This document shows positions 1 to 11,599 of a stretch of 64,000 bases of DNA, one piece after another (the first letter of the stretch is position 1; every line of letters begins with the position of its first letter). This DNA comes from Dactylis glomerata (lineage: Eukaryota > Streptophyta > Magnoliopsida > Poales > Poaceae), in assembly GCA_007115705.1 (NCBI GenBank), contig QXEO01000336.1:59500-123499 (forward strand), given 5' to 3'. Made by a program: the position numbers and the translations under genes. The notes beneath the pieces are model-generated. The model saw only the letters and a program-made list of their open reading frames with translations. It searched no databases and was not told the origin of the DNA.

Positions 1-629
1 TCGCATTAACTTTAACCATTCAAGATGCCTATGATGGGGGCAATGAGAGCTCAAAGCCGGTAAGTACCATAATTTTTGAAGGTTTATAAAACTTGCAATC
101 ACTGCTTCCCTCCGCGAAGGGCCTTTCTTTTACTTTTTATGTTGAGTCACCACCTTCTACCTTTATGCACCGTTTAAGAGAGCATAGTTGTCATTTTGAG
201 TGTAATGTGCATTGTCCCAAAGTTTTAATAGATTGATTCATGATATTGGTTTCACTTGTTCTTAAATTATTTGTATCTAGTCGCCCTCTTAAACTTGAAG
301 GTGTCCTATGCATTTATGTTTTGCTCTCTCATGAAGGACAAGCTGAAAACCATTTGTATGTTTTTCCATATGATTTGAACACACGTTTGACTTTCATTGT
401 TTCATTTTCATAATCTTTCATTTGTGTTCTTTTTCATATTATAACATGGTTGCCAAGTTTCTTCTATCAAGATTATATCTTTCATGCCCATGTTTTAAGT
501 TCTTTTGATCCCAGCGCACAACGCTTACATATATGATCAAGATTGTGTAGGTGCATGTCACCTCAAAAATTATTTCTTTTGTTATCACTTATCTACTCGA
601 GGACGAGCAGGAGTTAAGCTTGGAGATGC
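1..629 (+). mobile_element. Athila-type element A0, 3' part of internal region
   Basis: Non-coding 3' internal DNA of a forward-oriented Ty3/gypsy element. Its reverse complement recurs in the internal regions of A1 (about 43642-44270), A2 (60151-60790) and A3 (62655-63190), which fixes both family and direction. It ends in a short purine-rich stretch (about 611-629) directly before the LTR, as expected for the polypurine tract that primes plus-strand synthesis. The rest of the element lies left of the window. No reading frame of note is present. Confidence 0.8.
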
Positions 630-1351
630 TGATACGTCTCAAACGTATCTATAATTTTTGATGCTCCATGATTGTTTTTACACCATTTGCTTAGTGTTTC
701 GTTACACTTTGTGGCATTTTTATGCATTTTCTGGAACTAACCTATTAACGAGATGCCACAATGCCAGTTCCCTGTTTTCTGCTGTTTTTGTGTTTCAGAA
801 AAGTTATACAAGAAATATTCTCAGAATTGGAAGAAACAAAAGCCAGACGTCCAGATATTTACCAAAGCTTCCAGAGAACCGAAGAGAAGACGGAAAGGAG
901 CCACAGGGCGGCCACACCACCAAGGGGCGCGGCCTGCCCCTGGCCCGCGCCGGCCTGTGGTGTGGCCCCCCTGGTCCACTTCTGACGCTGCCCCTTCGCC
1001 TATAAAGACCCCCCAACGGGAAAAACCTAAAAACCCGATCACTTTTCCAGAATACATCGCGATCCGCCGCCGCCATCGACTGGAGATCGGGAGGGTTCAG
1101 AAGCTCTTCCCGGCACCCTGCCGGAGAGGAGAATTGCCACCGGAGGTCTTCTTCATCACCATGCTTGCCTCCAGCGCGATGAGTGAGTGGTCTACCTTGG
1201 ACTATGGGTCCATAGCAGTAGCTAGTTGGTTGTCTTCTCCACCATGTGCTTCATGTTTAGATCTCATGAGCTGCCTTACATGATTGAGACTACCTTTATG
1301 TAATTCTACATGTTGTGTTTACTGGGATCCGATAAATATTGGTGTTATGAT
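630..1351 (+). mobile_element. Athila-type element A0, 3' LTR, first part
   Basis: The LTR begins TGATACGTCTC at 630, straight after the purine tract. The following U3 matches, in reverse complement, the LTRs of A1, A2, A3 and the solo LTR. It is broken at 1351 by copia element C1 and resumes at 23452. The bases ATGAT at 1347-1351 are repeated at 23447-23451, so they are the C1 target duplication. GC-rich open frames at 753-1283 are LTR sequence and are not annotated as genes. Confidence 0.85.
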
Positions 1352-1927
1352 TGATGGGTTCGCAGCATAGAAAACAAAAAAATTCCTATGCAAGAACACA
1401 TAAACTAGCCAAGAGCATCTACGAGATGGTAGCAACGGAGACTAACCCTCGAAGACCGGTAGCGGGGATTACGTTGCCGCACAAACGTTGCCGATGGAGA
1501 GTCGAGACAGATGCATGTAGTCGACGTAGTCGTTCACTTGACGTAGTCGACGTAGCGGTTCACTTGACGATCACAAGATCGTGTACACAGCGCCACAACC
1601 GACAGCGCCCCCGTGCTCGGTCACACGTACGGCTCGTCGTCGACTCCTCCATGCCCTCGGTCCAGCGGGGCAGCAGAAGAAGGGATCCGTCGGACACTCC
1701 AACACACACTTCACCAAGTGTGTGAACCTCGAACTAACAATTCGGCAGAGCTTCGCTAAGCTAAGATGGATTTGGGGCAGCAACTTTGCGGGAGCGGGGA
1801 AGCATCAAGTAGTGTGTGAAGAGGGAGAAGAGGGCTCCTTTTATAGGAGAGGAGGTGGCAGCCCCTCTTCATGGTGGTAACTCCCACTTAATGGTGGTAA
1901 CCCTCTCTTCATGGTGGTAACCCCCTC
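1352..1927 (-). repeat. C1 left LTR, truncated
   Basis: Matches the first 580 bases or so of the right LTR (21792-22370) with a few percent mismatch. Near its end (about 1866-1927) lies a short minisatellite, about three copies of a roughly 20-bp unit around TTCATGGTGGTAACCCCCTC. The same array has about four copies in the other LTR (22303-22385). The open frames here on both strands are LTR sequence. Confidence 0.85.
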
Positions 1928-2529
1928 TGTCGTGGTTTTGTCAACAGATCTGCCATAGAGGTAGGGGTATGGCGGTTTGTGGAAGGGGGTAAACACGAAG
2001 GAGGGATCCGGGACGGTGGTAGCACGAGTTTACCCAGCTTCAGATCCTGCGACGGTGGCGAGATCCTACATGCTGCTATAATTCACTATATGGCAACAAG
2101 TGCTCGGTTACAATGATGAGGTTGGCTGTTTCGCTATGCGATTGGCCGTATGACTCATATCTTGCCTCAAGGGCTGCTCCACGCTAGGCTTATAAAGGCG
2201 CCTGGCGTGGGCTACACGTTGGTACCGGAGCGGATACAACTTGGAGTCCTAGACTAAGTCCTATGCATGTACTACAAGGTAACCTGCCACGGGCCGTCTC
2301 CCGACCTGCCATGGGCCTGTCGTCAGCAATCCGCCATGGGCCTGCTTCCGGATCCGCCATGGACCTGTCTAAGGATCCGCCATAAGCGCCTGCGTCCAGT
2401 ACCGCCGTGGCAACTTCAGCAACTGGGCCGCCCGGTATGGTGAATCCGCCATACCACCCCTGATGGGCCACCCTGGCTTGCTGATTTAGGACTACGTCGC
2501 TGGTATACCTATTTGGTATATCCCCAACA
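1928..2529 (-). repeat. T1 3' LTR
   Basis: A 602-bp LTR, TG...CA bounded (TGTCGTGG at 1928, CCCCAACA ending 2529). In element orientation it starts TGTTGGGGATATACC directly after the polypurine tract. It contains six copies of the ATGGCGG/CCGCCAT word. Target-site evidence is incomplete, since only CCCTC precedes it and the other end of the element is lost. Confidence 0.75.
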
Positions 2530-2541
2530 GTAGCCCCCAGG
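2530..2541 (-). other. T1 polypurine tract
   Basis: On the minus strand this reads CCTGGGGGCTAC immediately before the LTR start TGTTGGGG, the expected plus-strand primer position. Near-identical purine motifs recur in intron 3 of the antisense gene. Confidence 0.75.
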
Positions 2542-2902
2542 GAACTTCAAGATTGCCATCTACATCCGCCACGCATGTTCTTGGTGAGTTATTTATGTCA
2601 TAGCTCTTCTTCTGTGCTGGGATGGCGGCCATCTTGATGTTCCTTCTTCCATCTATCAATCCGCCGTAAATAACGGATCAGACGACGTAGTTATCTTAGC
2701 GAGATTTTTGGGATCCATTGGATCATACCGTGGAAATCCGTCGTAAATTTCGGCACACAGTTCCTTCTAGGGCAAGATCGACAGTGCATGCACTGTTTTC
2801 ACCAAGTTACTTTTTACCCCTAGACACGTGTCACCGGATTAGGGTTTCTACGATCAGGATGAGCGGTGGTGATGGCGGGCACAAATCTCGAGGCCTGGGG
2901 TC

Positions 2903-2910
2903 TATATATA
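2903..2910 (+). promoter_or_regulatory. TATA box of the T1 antisense gene
   Basis: TATATATA in a GC-rich setting, about 125 bp upstream of the first following ATG (3034). No ATG in any + frame lies between the two. Position and strand fit a dedicated promoter for the antisense gene rather than for the element itself, whose own promoter would be in the LTR on the other strand. The pyrimidine-rich CTTTCTCTCTTTC at about 2960 fits a plant transcription-start region. Confidence 0.55.
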
Positions 2911-3033
2911 CCCCGGCCTCTCACCCCCGGCCGGTCACCCCTCATTCGCCCCCATCGCTTTCTCTCTTTCAGCGCCGCCACGAGAGCTCCATCGTCTCCG
3001 ACGAGCCACTGCGGAAAATCCTCACCGCCGGCG

Positions 3034-6000
3034 ATGTTTTCCGCCGGAATAGCTTGCTCAAGCATTTCGCAGCGGAACCTTCCTTTCAGCACCATGAACC
3101 CTGGATCACCATCCCATCACCACTCCGAGGCTGAGGAGGAAGATTCCCCCCTGCAACAGTCGGCCCAGGGAGCACATCCCGTAATGGCGGATTTAGATCC
3201 AGAGGATGTCATGTCAGAAGCCGAAGAGGAGATGGCGGGAGCAAACACAGATGATCCCGCAGACAAGGAAGCGGATGGCGAAGCTGAGGAGGAAGGTGCC
3301 GAGGATGAAGAAGAGCAGATCCCCCAGAACCTCCATGGGTATTGGCAGAAATCCCATGTTAAGGATTCTGACATCCAAGCCATGGAAGGCGAGGGCACTG
3401 TGGCTCCTCAGGCTGAATCTGGATGGCGGACTGACTTCAAGGCCCCGGTGCCTATTCCTAACCCCTCCGAGATCGTGATGCTCAAATCTCACGTGGAGAG
3501 GGGTCTCAGTATGCCTCCATCGCTTTTCTTTACTAATCTTCTGAAATTCTACGGATTGCAGCTCCACCACATATCACCAAACAGCTTGGTGTCTGTGGCG
3601 GTCTACGCAGCTTTGTGCGAGGGATACCTTGGGGTCCGCCCTAGGGTAGACCTCTTCCAGCTTTTCTTCTCCATGCGGGCCAATTATGAAGATGACGGAT
3701 CCCTTCGAACCTGCGGAACGGTTTGCTTTCTTCCACGAAGGTCAAAGGAATACCCTTTCATCATGCCTCTGGATTCCGCCATCGGATGGAGAGGGTCCTG
3801 GTTCTATATGGCGGATAAGCCCACGCCATCTCAAGCCCGCGGCCTTCCTCCCTTTAAGAACGTTGCTGCCGAATCCCGCGACTCCTGGACGACTGTCAAC
3901 GATGAATCCGCCACTCCCTATGTCAAGCTCCTGGCTCGGCGGATTGCCAAGCTATCCGTGGATGGCTTGAAAGGGATTGATACCATCAACTGCTGGATAT
4001 CCCGGCGAATTCAGCCGCTCCAACACCGCAACAGCCTGATGCACGAGTATACTGGTGCAAATGATGGCATGCGTTGTTCGGACCAGGAGCTAGACCCTAA
4101 AGTCGTCGAGAAGCGCATCCGTTCCCTGATGAAGTCTCCTAGGAAGAAACCTTTGAAGTTTGGCATGGCTATGTTTGAGAACGGCAGCTGCCCTTTGGTA
4201 AATTCCCTTTCCGCCATAGTACCGCATAATACCTTTATATTTCATAAGACATAACATTTTTCTTCTTATCAGCTCAAATCGCTTGGTCCTGCTCACTTTG
4301 CCCATCCCCTTCACCGCTCCAACCTCAAATCTACCGCTAAAGAGGAAGTTGTTCACTCTAGCGGGAACAAAGAGGAGATGGCGGGGAATGTGGATGATAC
4401 AGCCCATACGACCCAGGAGAAGGCGGTTTCCAAGAAACAGGCTGGTAGCGGGAAAACTCGCGGTGGTGGCAGAAAATCTGTTGATTCCTGTCGTTTCGAA
4501 GCTCAACGCAGGGCGGAGCTAGAAACGCCATCCGAGAATACCGCTACTATCAATCTGCCCAAGTCAAGGGAACCTTTGGACATCCTTCTCCATTGTTGCT
4601 GCTTTCCATCTCTAATCACCTTTTTCTCAGAAGAAAGAAGCCTACTGTCAAGGAGCCGTCATCCAAGCGAGCCAAGCCCTCCCCTGCCGCCATTCTGCTC
4701 ACCCCTGACGTACCAACTCCCTCCTCCGCTCGCATCAATATCGATATGGAGGATGTTGGTGGTCAGTTTGACCCAATGCCAGAAGCCAACCCAACGACTA
4801 AAGCTACGGCTAATGATGTCGTCCAAAGCGAAAAGGCTTCTGACTCGTTTCAGGGTCAAGTGACGGATGCTCCGACGGGGGGCAGTTTATTTTGGAGACA
4901 AAAGCAACTTGAGGTCGTCAATCTTATTTCCAGCCAGGAAGATACCAGCAACCAGCTGTCCAGCGGCATCACCGCTTTTGTTGAGAAAACAGCCACAACG
5001 AAGAAGGTATGTACTCCCAGTAGCCCCCGAGCGCCATGGCGGATTTGTAGATTCGATCCGCTATGGGGCTTCAAGAGTGACTTCTGTAAGTTTTTTTTAA
5101 AATAGCACAGCCCTCGAGCGCTGGTAGTTAACACAGTGCTCTATAGAGAACGTTCAAATTTCATACTGAGTAGCCCCCGAGCGTTATGGCGGATGACAAT
5201 CCGGCATAAAGCTCTTAGGAAGACAAAAAAAAATCAGCATAAGTAGCCCCCGAGCATCATGGCGGATTCCATCCATCATGATGATCTAAGAGTGACTAAA
5301 AAATCATCGTGAGTAGCCCCCGAGCATCATTGCGGATTCTATCCATCATAAAGCTCTAAGAGTGACTAACACTTCAAATTATTTTGCCAGAACTATAAGA
5401 AGGTGGTAGAGGACCTGGTCCAGGTTGTCAGCTCGCAAGAGAAGGAGCTGGCAACCAAAAGCGCTCTTGTGGCGGACTTGCAGCAACAGCTTGAGAATAG
5501 CGGTAATTTACTTAACCAGTTTTAATTCCCTTATGCTTATTCAATCAATGCTGTGCTGATACTTCCGCCATGCAGATGTTGTCATGCTCAAGTCCACACT
5601 TGAGGGGGTGGAGAAGGGCCACGCCATTGCGATGGATGGGCTGCAGCAGCAGCTCCAAAAATCTCTGGCCGCAAAGACCCTCCTTGAAGAGCAGCTGAAG
5701 GACCAGAAGCGCCAGAACCTCAAGAAGGACAAGGAGATAGAGGATCTCCGCAAAGCCGCCGCTGATTTTGAGAAGCGGCGTGAAGGCTTTAACGAGCTCC
5801 TCCATCACTTCCAGGACAACTTGCTAGGTACCATTTCTTCTTATAACGTAAAGTTTTTTCAATTTCTGTTATGCCGTGCATGACGCATCTTCTTTTTCCG
5901 CCATGCAGTCGCTTTGGGGCAGGGCGAGGCGGATACCGCCGAAGGCTTGCGTATGGCCACCAACGTAGCGAAGAAGGAGCTTGATGGCCTTCTCAACGCT

Positions 6001-6423
6001 GGTCGCCAGGCGTGCGGGAGCCTGCAGATGGCGGGTTCTTCCAACCTCTCCGCCATTGCGCTTACCCAGAAGCTGCTGCTAGTGCCAGGGCTCATGGCGG
6101 ACTGGAAACAGTCCTCTGCTCGGGGTGGCGCCAGGACTGCTCTGACCTTGGCGAAGGCCCACTATCCCGAGATGGACCTGGACTTGCTCACCTCCGGCAT
6201 CCCGGAGAGCGGCGAGGACGGTGCGCCGGTGGACGAGGCCGCCATCCGGCAGAGCGTGCTTGGATACGATCAACTGTGTGCCCTTGGCACTCAGTTGAAC
6301 GTATACTATGAAGCATACGAGCTGCCAGGGTCGCCAAGCCAGGCTTCGGCATCAGCCTCCGCAGCTACTGCAGGTGGAGATGGCGGTGATGAGGTGTCCT
6401 CCAAGGTTCCGCCGTCTTCTTAG
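3034..6423 (+). CDS. Antisense (additional) ORF of T1, six exons, Transposase_28-like protein
   Basis: Exons read as 3034-4197, 4273-4562, 4631-5006, 5391-5502, 5576-5827 and 5909-6423. All five introns are GT-AG and phases agree throughout, giving 902 codons plus TAG with no stop or shift. ATG 3034 was chosen as the first ATG after the TATA box; the upstream ATG at 2866 precedes it. Residues about 20-95 are very acidic. Residues about 150-270 (FYGLQLHHISPNS, CEGYLGVRPRVDLFQLFF) resemble Pfam Transposase_28. Residues about 400-480 are basic and polar. Exons 4-5 (about 611-731) are Gln/Glu/Lys-rich and look coiled-coil. The C terminus is Ala/Ser-rich. Known of the family: Tat-lineage gypsy elements often carry such antisense genes, and their function is unknown. 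The intron 2 donor (AAGTCAAG) is weak and is the least certain boundary. Confidence 0.7.
5022..5330 (+). repeat. Tandem PPT-like repeats inside intron 3 of the antisense gene
   Basis: Four exact copies of AGCCCCCGAGC (5022, 5172, 5245, 5315) and one degenerate copy (about 5109) are spaced 63-87 bp apart. Three exact copies are followed by ATGGCGGAT and the fourth by TTGCGGAT. On the minus strand, the genome strand of T1, they read GCTCGGGGGCT, close to the true polypurine tract at 2530-2541. They fill most of the 384-bp intron. Confidence 0.7.
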
Positions 6424-7071
6424 GATGTGCCCTGCAATATGGCAGGAAAAAATACTTTACATCAATTCGGCCCCTGAGTGGGTCTGTAATTTAAACTTAA
6501 ACTGCGTGTGAATGTTTCTGCACTGTGACTGATCTGCTTGTGGCGGACCAGTGAAATGCTTTTGAACTCTTGCAGCTTGTTTTTATGAAGTGGTTTGATT
6601 GTGCGAAGAAACTGCCCGGCCTAGTTTTATGCAACTTGCAGTTTTTAACATGCTCAAAAACAACACTTTGAAAAAATTTCACGCGTAGGATTATGCGATC
6701 CGCCATCCGGCTCTCTATGCTTGACTTTTTGTGAGATGGCGAAATCTTGGCATGAACAATCCGCTAGGGTGACGATACTTAATAGCAACCGTCCAAAACC
6801 CTGAGCAGATGGCGGCTTAGATCGTCAAAAAGTCACTACTCTGGAATCCACACAGAAAACATCGAATGAAGATCAAAACATAAAAAAGCTATGCGGACCG
6901 CTTATGGCGGATTTAAAAGAGATGCAAGTGCAAAGCACAATTGCACAAAAAGGTTCTATACGATCTAAATGAACAATAAAGGAGGTAAAAGACTCAGAAA
7001 AAATCAAGAGTGAACCAAATGCTTTATTTCATTGATCATATAGAGGTGCCTATTACATAGCTAGAGAAGTG
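6424..7071. other. Non-coding spacer between antisense gene and end of pol
   Basis: No reading frame supported on either strand. It separates two convergent genes (antisense gene ending 6423 on +, pol ending 7072 on -), so it should hold the 3' ends of both. It carries three copies of the ATGGCGG/CCGCCAT word (6700, 6809, 6904). Confidence 0.5.
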
Positions 7072-8018
7072 CTAAGTATAGAAAGGACGTAGCTGTGCGA
7101 TGTTCCATGGACGATCTGTCTCGTCGTAGATATCGTCAGGGTCTCTTCGTTTGCGCTTCTTACTTGGTCGCCTATCTAGCTCGCGAATATCAACGAGGTA
7201 GTAGGAACCATTCAGTAGAGCTTTGCTGATGACGAAGGGTCCTTCCCAAGGCGGGGATAGCTTGTGGGACTTCTGCTGTTTGAGGCATAGCACCAGGTCA
7301 CCTTCTTTGAACGAGCGTTGGCGAACTCGCCTGCTGTGATAGCGGCAGAGATTCTGCTGGTAGATGGCGGATCTCTGGGCTGCTAGGTCCCGTTCTTCTT
7401 CCAGCAGGTCCACAGATAGTTGTCTGGACGCTTCTGCATCTTCTTCCTTATAGGCCTCGACTCTTGGAGAATCGTACTGAACATCACTTGGCAAGATTGC
7501 CTCTGCTCCGTAGACTAAAAAGAAAGGGGTAAGGCCAGTTGATCTGTTTGGCATGGTCCATAGACTCCACAGCATAGATGGCAACTCCTCTGCCCAGGCT
7601 CCAGCTGCTATGTGTAGCGGTGCTTCTAGGCGTGGCTTGATCCCTGACATGATTAGTCCATTGGTCCGCTCAACTTGGCCATTAGACTATGGGTGTGCCA
7701 CAGATGCTAGGTCAAGGCAAATTCCGCTGTGATGGCAGTATTCTTCAACTTCTCCCTGAGACAGATTAGTGCTATTATCGGTGATGATGCTATGTGGGAT
7801 GCCGAATCTAACCACAATGTCCTTGATGAATTTGAGGGCAGTTTTGCCATCAAGTTTCCTGATGGGCTTAGCTTCCACCCACTTCGTGAATTTATCTACC
7901 GCTACCAGGAGGTGCGTAAATCCCGAAGGTGCTGTTTTTAGCGGACCCACCATGTCCAGCCCCCAGACTGCAAAAGGCCAAGTTATGGGGATCGTATGCA
8001 GTGCTGTGGCGGGCATAT
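7072..8018 (-). pseudogene. T1 pol, integrase core and C-terminal part
   Basis: Minus-strand continuation of the integrase that begins on the other side of the CACTA. The catalytic-core landmarks are WGLDMVGP, the DKFTKWVEA strand, IITDN and SNGQVERTNG, followed by the usual ALWSLRTT-like and FLVYGAEA stretches and a basic tail. One premature TAG at 7687-7689 interrupts the core just before the SNGQVER motif, probably from a CAG codon. The natural stop is at 7072-7074. The 3-bp CACTA target duplication TAT lies at 8016-8018, and the reading frame stays in phase across the CACTA when one TAT is counted. Confidence 0.85.
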
Positions 8019-8260
8019 CACTACAAGAAATGTGTTGACTAGTGACCATCTCATAGTGACCACAGAAAAATTGGTCATAGATTTATGACCAACTCGTATC
8101 AAATGGTCGTAAGCCGTTTTGGAGGATTCAAGGTCTTAATCCTTATGACCAATTTAGTCTAAAAGGTCATAATGCTCAGACACGAATTGGTCATAACCGA
8201 TATAATTGAATTTAATATATTATTTTTAATTGATTTTCTGGCGCTTACGACCAATTTAAA
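8019..8260 (+). repeat. CACTA left terminal and subterminal repeats
   Basis: The terminal repeat is 8019-8047. It is followed by about seven copies, in both orientations, of TGGTCATAA or close variants (for example near 8068, 8086, 8144, 8163, 8188). The same motif recurs at the opposite end, 15590-15830. Confidence 0.8.
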
Positions 8261-8409
8261 TGGTTATACCACTAAAATCAGTGTGACTAGACGTCCACCT
8301 CAGCAATCCTGCATACGTGTCAACGTCTAGGTGTCACAGATGCTTACGTGGCTGTGCTCTGATAGATAGGACCCACTAACAGGAGAAACCAACTATTGAC
8401 TTTGACTAA

Positions 8410-8830
8410 TATATGACATGTGGGTCCCAGTCAAAGCAACCTCATCATGCTGACAAGTGGGTCCTATAGCACCCAACTCTATCCACTTACACGCGGGTCC
8501 CACCCACCCCACCCAACTTACACGCGAGTCCACCCCACCCCACCCACTTACACGCGGGTCCCACCCACCCCCACCCACTTACACGCGGGTCCCACCCACC
8601 CCCACCCACTTACACGCTGGTCCCACCCACCCCCACCCCGTTACACGCGGGTCCCACCCACCCCCACCACTTACACGTGGGTCCCACCAACCCCCACCAC
8701 TTACACATGGGTCTTACCACGATCTGCCATGTGGGTACCGCCTCGAGCCGACAGGTGGGTCCCACCACAACCTGACAGGTGGGTCTGGTCCGGACCTGAC
8801 AGCTGGGTCCCACCCGAACCCATTCCAACC
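8410..8830 (+). repeat. CACTA left minisatellite with CGGGTCCCACCC units
   Basis: About eight copies of a roughly 28-30 bp unit (core TTACACGCGGGTCCCACCCA) run from about 8486 to 8716. Looser copies of the related motif TGACAxGTGGGTCCCA lie on both sides (8410-8465 and 8725-8815). Similar GACATGTGGG motifs are near the right end (15277-15395), which suggests expansion of a subterminal motif. The proline/threonine-rich open frames here are only translations of the repeat. Confidence 0.8.
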
Positions 8831-9299
8831 AACCAGCCCGGCCAAATATATTTGTCACAAAAGAAACCTTGTGGGGGGTCGAACTCAAGACCTCCCCTCC
8901 ACCTACCAACACCTCAACCATCCCACCACAACATCACTTGTGTCTAATATGGAGCTTGGTTATTTTTATATGTAGCCTGCGCGGAGATGGACCTGGGCTA
9001 ATGGCCCATAGTCAATATGGCTTTGTAGTGCACCATTTTAGGGAAAACAACTTGGGCTCCCATAAGTTTCAGCCCAAGTAGATTATATAGATATTTTTGT
9101 TTTTATAAACAACTAAACATATATTTTATATAATATCTTAGCAAAATTTGCATACAATGTCACAACGAAATGATTCAAAAATCAAATTAGTTCATCCCTA
9201 TAAGAAACATAACTTTTTGTGTCGATCAATTTTCTATTTTATTTAAATATTTTGAAAAAACATATGTTGTTTTCAAAATGTGGTCAAAATAAAGGATGT

Positions 9300-11440
9300 G
9301 ACTATCGTAGGTAGATTTGCAATCTTGCAAAAATCTTAGTGTATTTCTTTTGAAATAGTAACTTGTGCATCTAAAAGTCATTTTTTAAAAAAATTATGTG
9401 AAAACTATTAAGCACTTGTAGTTCAAATTGGGCCCGCTTCCTATTGAATCGGCAGAAAGTTGTCAGAAAAATTAAAAAATACCTATAAATGGTTTATTAT
9501 TCAACCAAGTGCTGAATTTTCAACCCTAAGTGTTCTAATATTTTTTGAGATTGTTTTGGCCCAATTTTCAAGTTGGATTTTGGTAGCTCCTTCACTAAAA
9601 CATCGATTTGTGCCACTTAGAAATTAAAAAAATGAGTTTTTCATGCAAAGAAAATGAAAACTTCCTTCTGCAATATTGTTTCTCATTCTGAGTCGAACAC
9701 TTTTGCATAATATAGGATCATTTGAACAAACTATGCCATGATTGTGGCCATGACATTGTTAGTTTAGCTTAAAACTCAAGAATCTTTGTACATGGTAGCT
9801 CTTTTGTATATATGGGTGGAATCTTGCAAAACTTTCTATAGATCTCTGATAAAATAGAAACTTGTGCATCTAAAAATAATTTTTTCAAAAAATCATGAGC
9901 AAACTATTAAGCACTTGTAGTTCAAATTGGACCCGCTTCCTGCTGACTCGGCAGAAAGTTGTCAGAAAATTAAAAAATATCTATAAATAGTTTATTATTC
10001 AACTAAGTGCTGAATTTTAAACCCTAAGTGTTCTAATATTTTTTGAGATTGTTTTGTCCCAATTTTCAAATTGAATTTTGGTAGCTCCTTCACTAAAACA
10101 TCGATTTGCGCCACTTAGAAAATAAAAAAATGAGTTTTTCATGCAAAGAAAATGAAAACTTCCTTCTGCAATATTGTTTGTCATTCCGAGTCGAACACTT
10201 TTGCATAATATAGGATCATTTGAACAAACTATGTCATGATTGTGGCCATGACATCGTTAGTTTAGCTTAAAACTCAAGAATCTTCGTACATGGTAGCTCT
10301 TTTGTATATATGAGTGGAATCTTGTAAAACTTTCTGTAGATCTCTAATAAAATAGCAACTTGTGCATCTAAAAATAGTTTTTTCAAAAAATCATGAGCAA
10401 ACTATGAAGCACTTGTAGTTCAAATTGGGCCCGTTTCCTACTGAATCGGCAGAAAGTTGTCAGAAAATTTAAAAATACCTATAAATTGTTTATTATTCAA
10501 CCAAGTGCTGAATTTTAAACCCTAAGTGTTCTAATATTTTTTGAGATTGTTTTGGCCCAATTTTCAAATTGAATTTTGGTAGCTCCTTCACTAAAACATC
10601 GATTTGTGTCACTCAGAAAATGAAAAATGAGTTTTTCATGCAAAGAAAATGAAAACTTCCTTCTGCAACATTGTTTGTCATTCCGAGTCAAACACTTTTG
10701 CACAATACATGATCATTTGAACAAACTATGCCATGATTGTGGCCAAAACATTGGTAGTTTGGCTTAAAAGTTAGGAATCTTCATACATGATAGCTCTGTT
10801 TTGAGAACACTTTTTTTAAAATATTGTAATATTCCAAGTTTGTTATTTTTCCTTGTAACTAGGTCACATATCATGATGCAACGCAAAGTATTTCTATTTT
10901 TTTGATTTTTTTTGAATTTCTTATGTCGGTTTTAAAAGGCGTTCAAAACGGCGGCGCGACTGTTCATAGATCGGGGTGGAATCTTCTGAAAATTTTTGTA
11001 GATCTATGATGAAATAGCAACTTGTGCACCTAAAAATAATTTTTGCAAAAAATCATGAGCAAGATATGAAGCACTGGTAGTTCAAATTTAGCCTGCTTCC
11101 AGCTGGATCGGCAGAAAGTTGCCGAAAAATTAAAAAATACCTAAAAATGGGTTATTGTCCAAACAAGTGTTGAATTTTAAAATCTAAGTGGCCTACTATT
11201 TTTGGATATTGTTTTGGTCCAATTTTCAACTTGAATTTTGGTAGATCCTTCACAAAAACATCGATTTGTCATGCTTAGAAAAAGAAAAATAACTTTTTCG
11301 TGCAAAGAAAATGAAAAGTCTCTTTGACAACATAGTTTTTCATTGCAAGTCGAACACTTCTGCGTAACCTTCTACAACTCTCTGTATTGATGCTATGGTT
11401 GCCATGTTATTGGTCATTTGGCTTGATTTGTGGACATATA
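9300..11440 (+). repeat. Tandem repeat of about 498 bp inside the CACTA
   Basis: The anchor GCACTTGTAGTTCAAATT lies at 9412, 9911, 10409 and, diverged, 11071. The spacing is 499, 498 and 662 bp. The middle units are very similar over their whole length; the first and last are more diverged. The DNA is AT-rich with no coding potential. I do not recognise the unit from another element. Confidence 0.8.
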
Positions 11441-11599
11441 TGTTGAGCCAATGAGAAGACAAAATCTGAATACACACGGATCACCACCACCAAAGAAGAT
11501 CCAGACGTCCACGTGACCTCCATCCAACGCTCGAGCCGTAGCCCCGTCGAACAGAATCGCGCGGCATATTTGGGCGGGATCGAAAATTTTAGATCCACC

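Noticed and set aside
2866..3033. Upstream in-frame ATG for the T1 antisense gene
   Set aside because: It lies before the TATATATA box at 2903-2910, so a transcript from that promoter would not contain it. The first ATG after the box is at 3034.
8420..8975. Long proline/threonine-rich open frames
   Set aside because: They are translations of the CGGGTCCCACCC minisatellite in the CACTA and are open because the repeat lacks stops.
9300..11440. CRISPR-like or centromeric satellite array
   Set aside because: The units are directly adjacent, about 500 bp long, with no spacers, inside a eukaryotic CACTA transposon, and present in only four copies.
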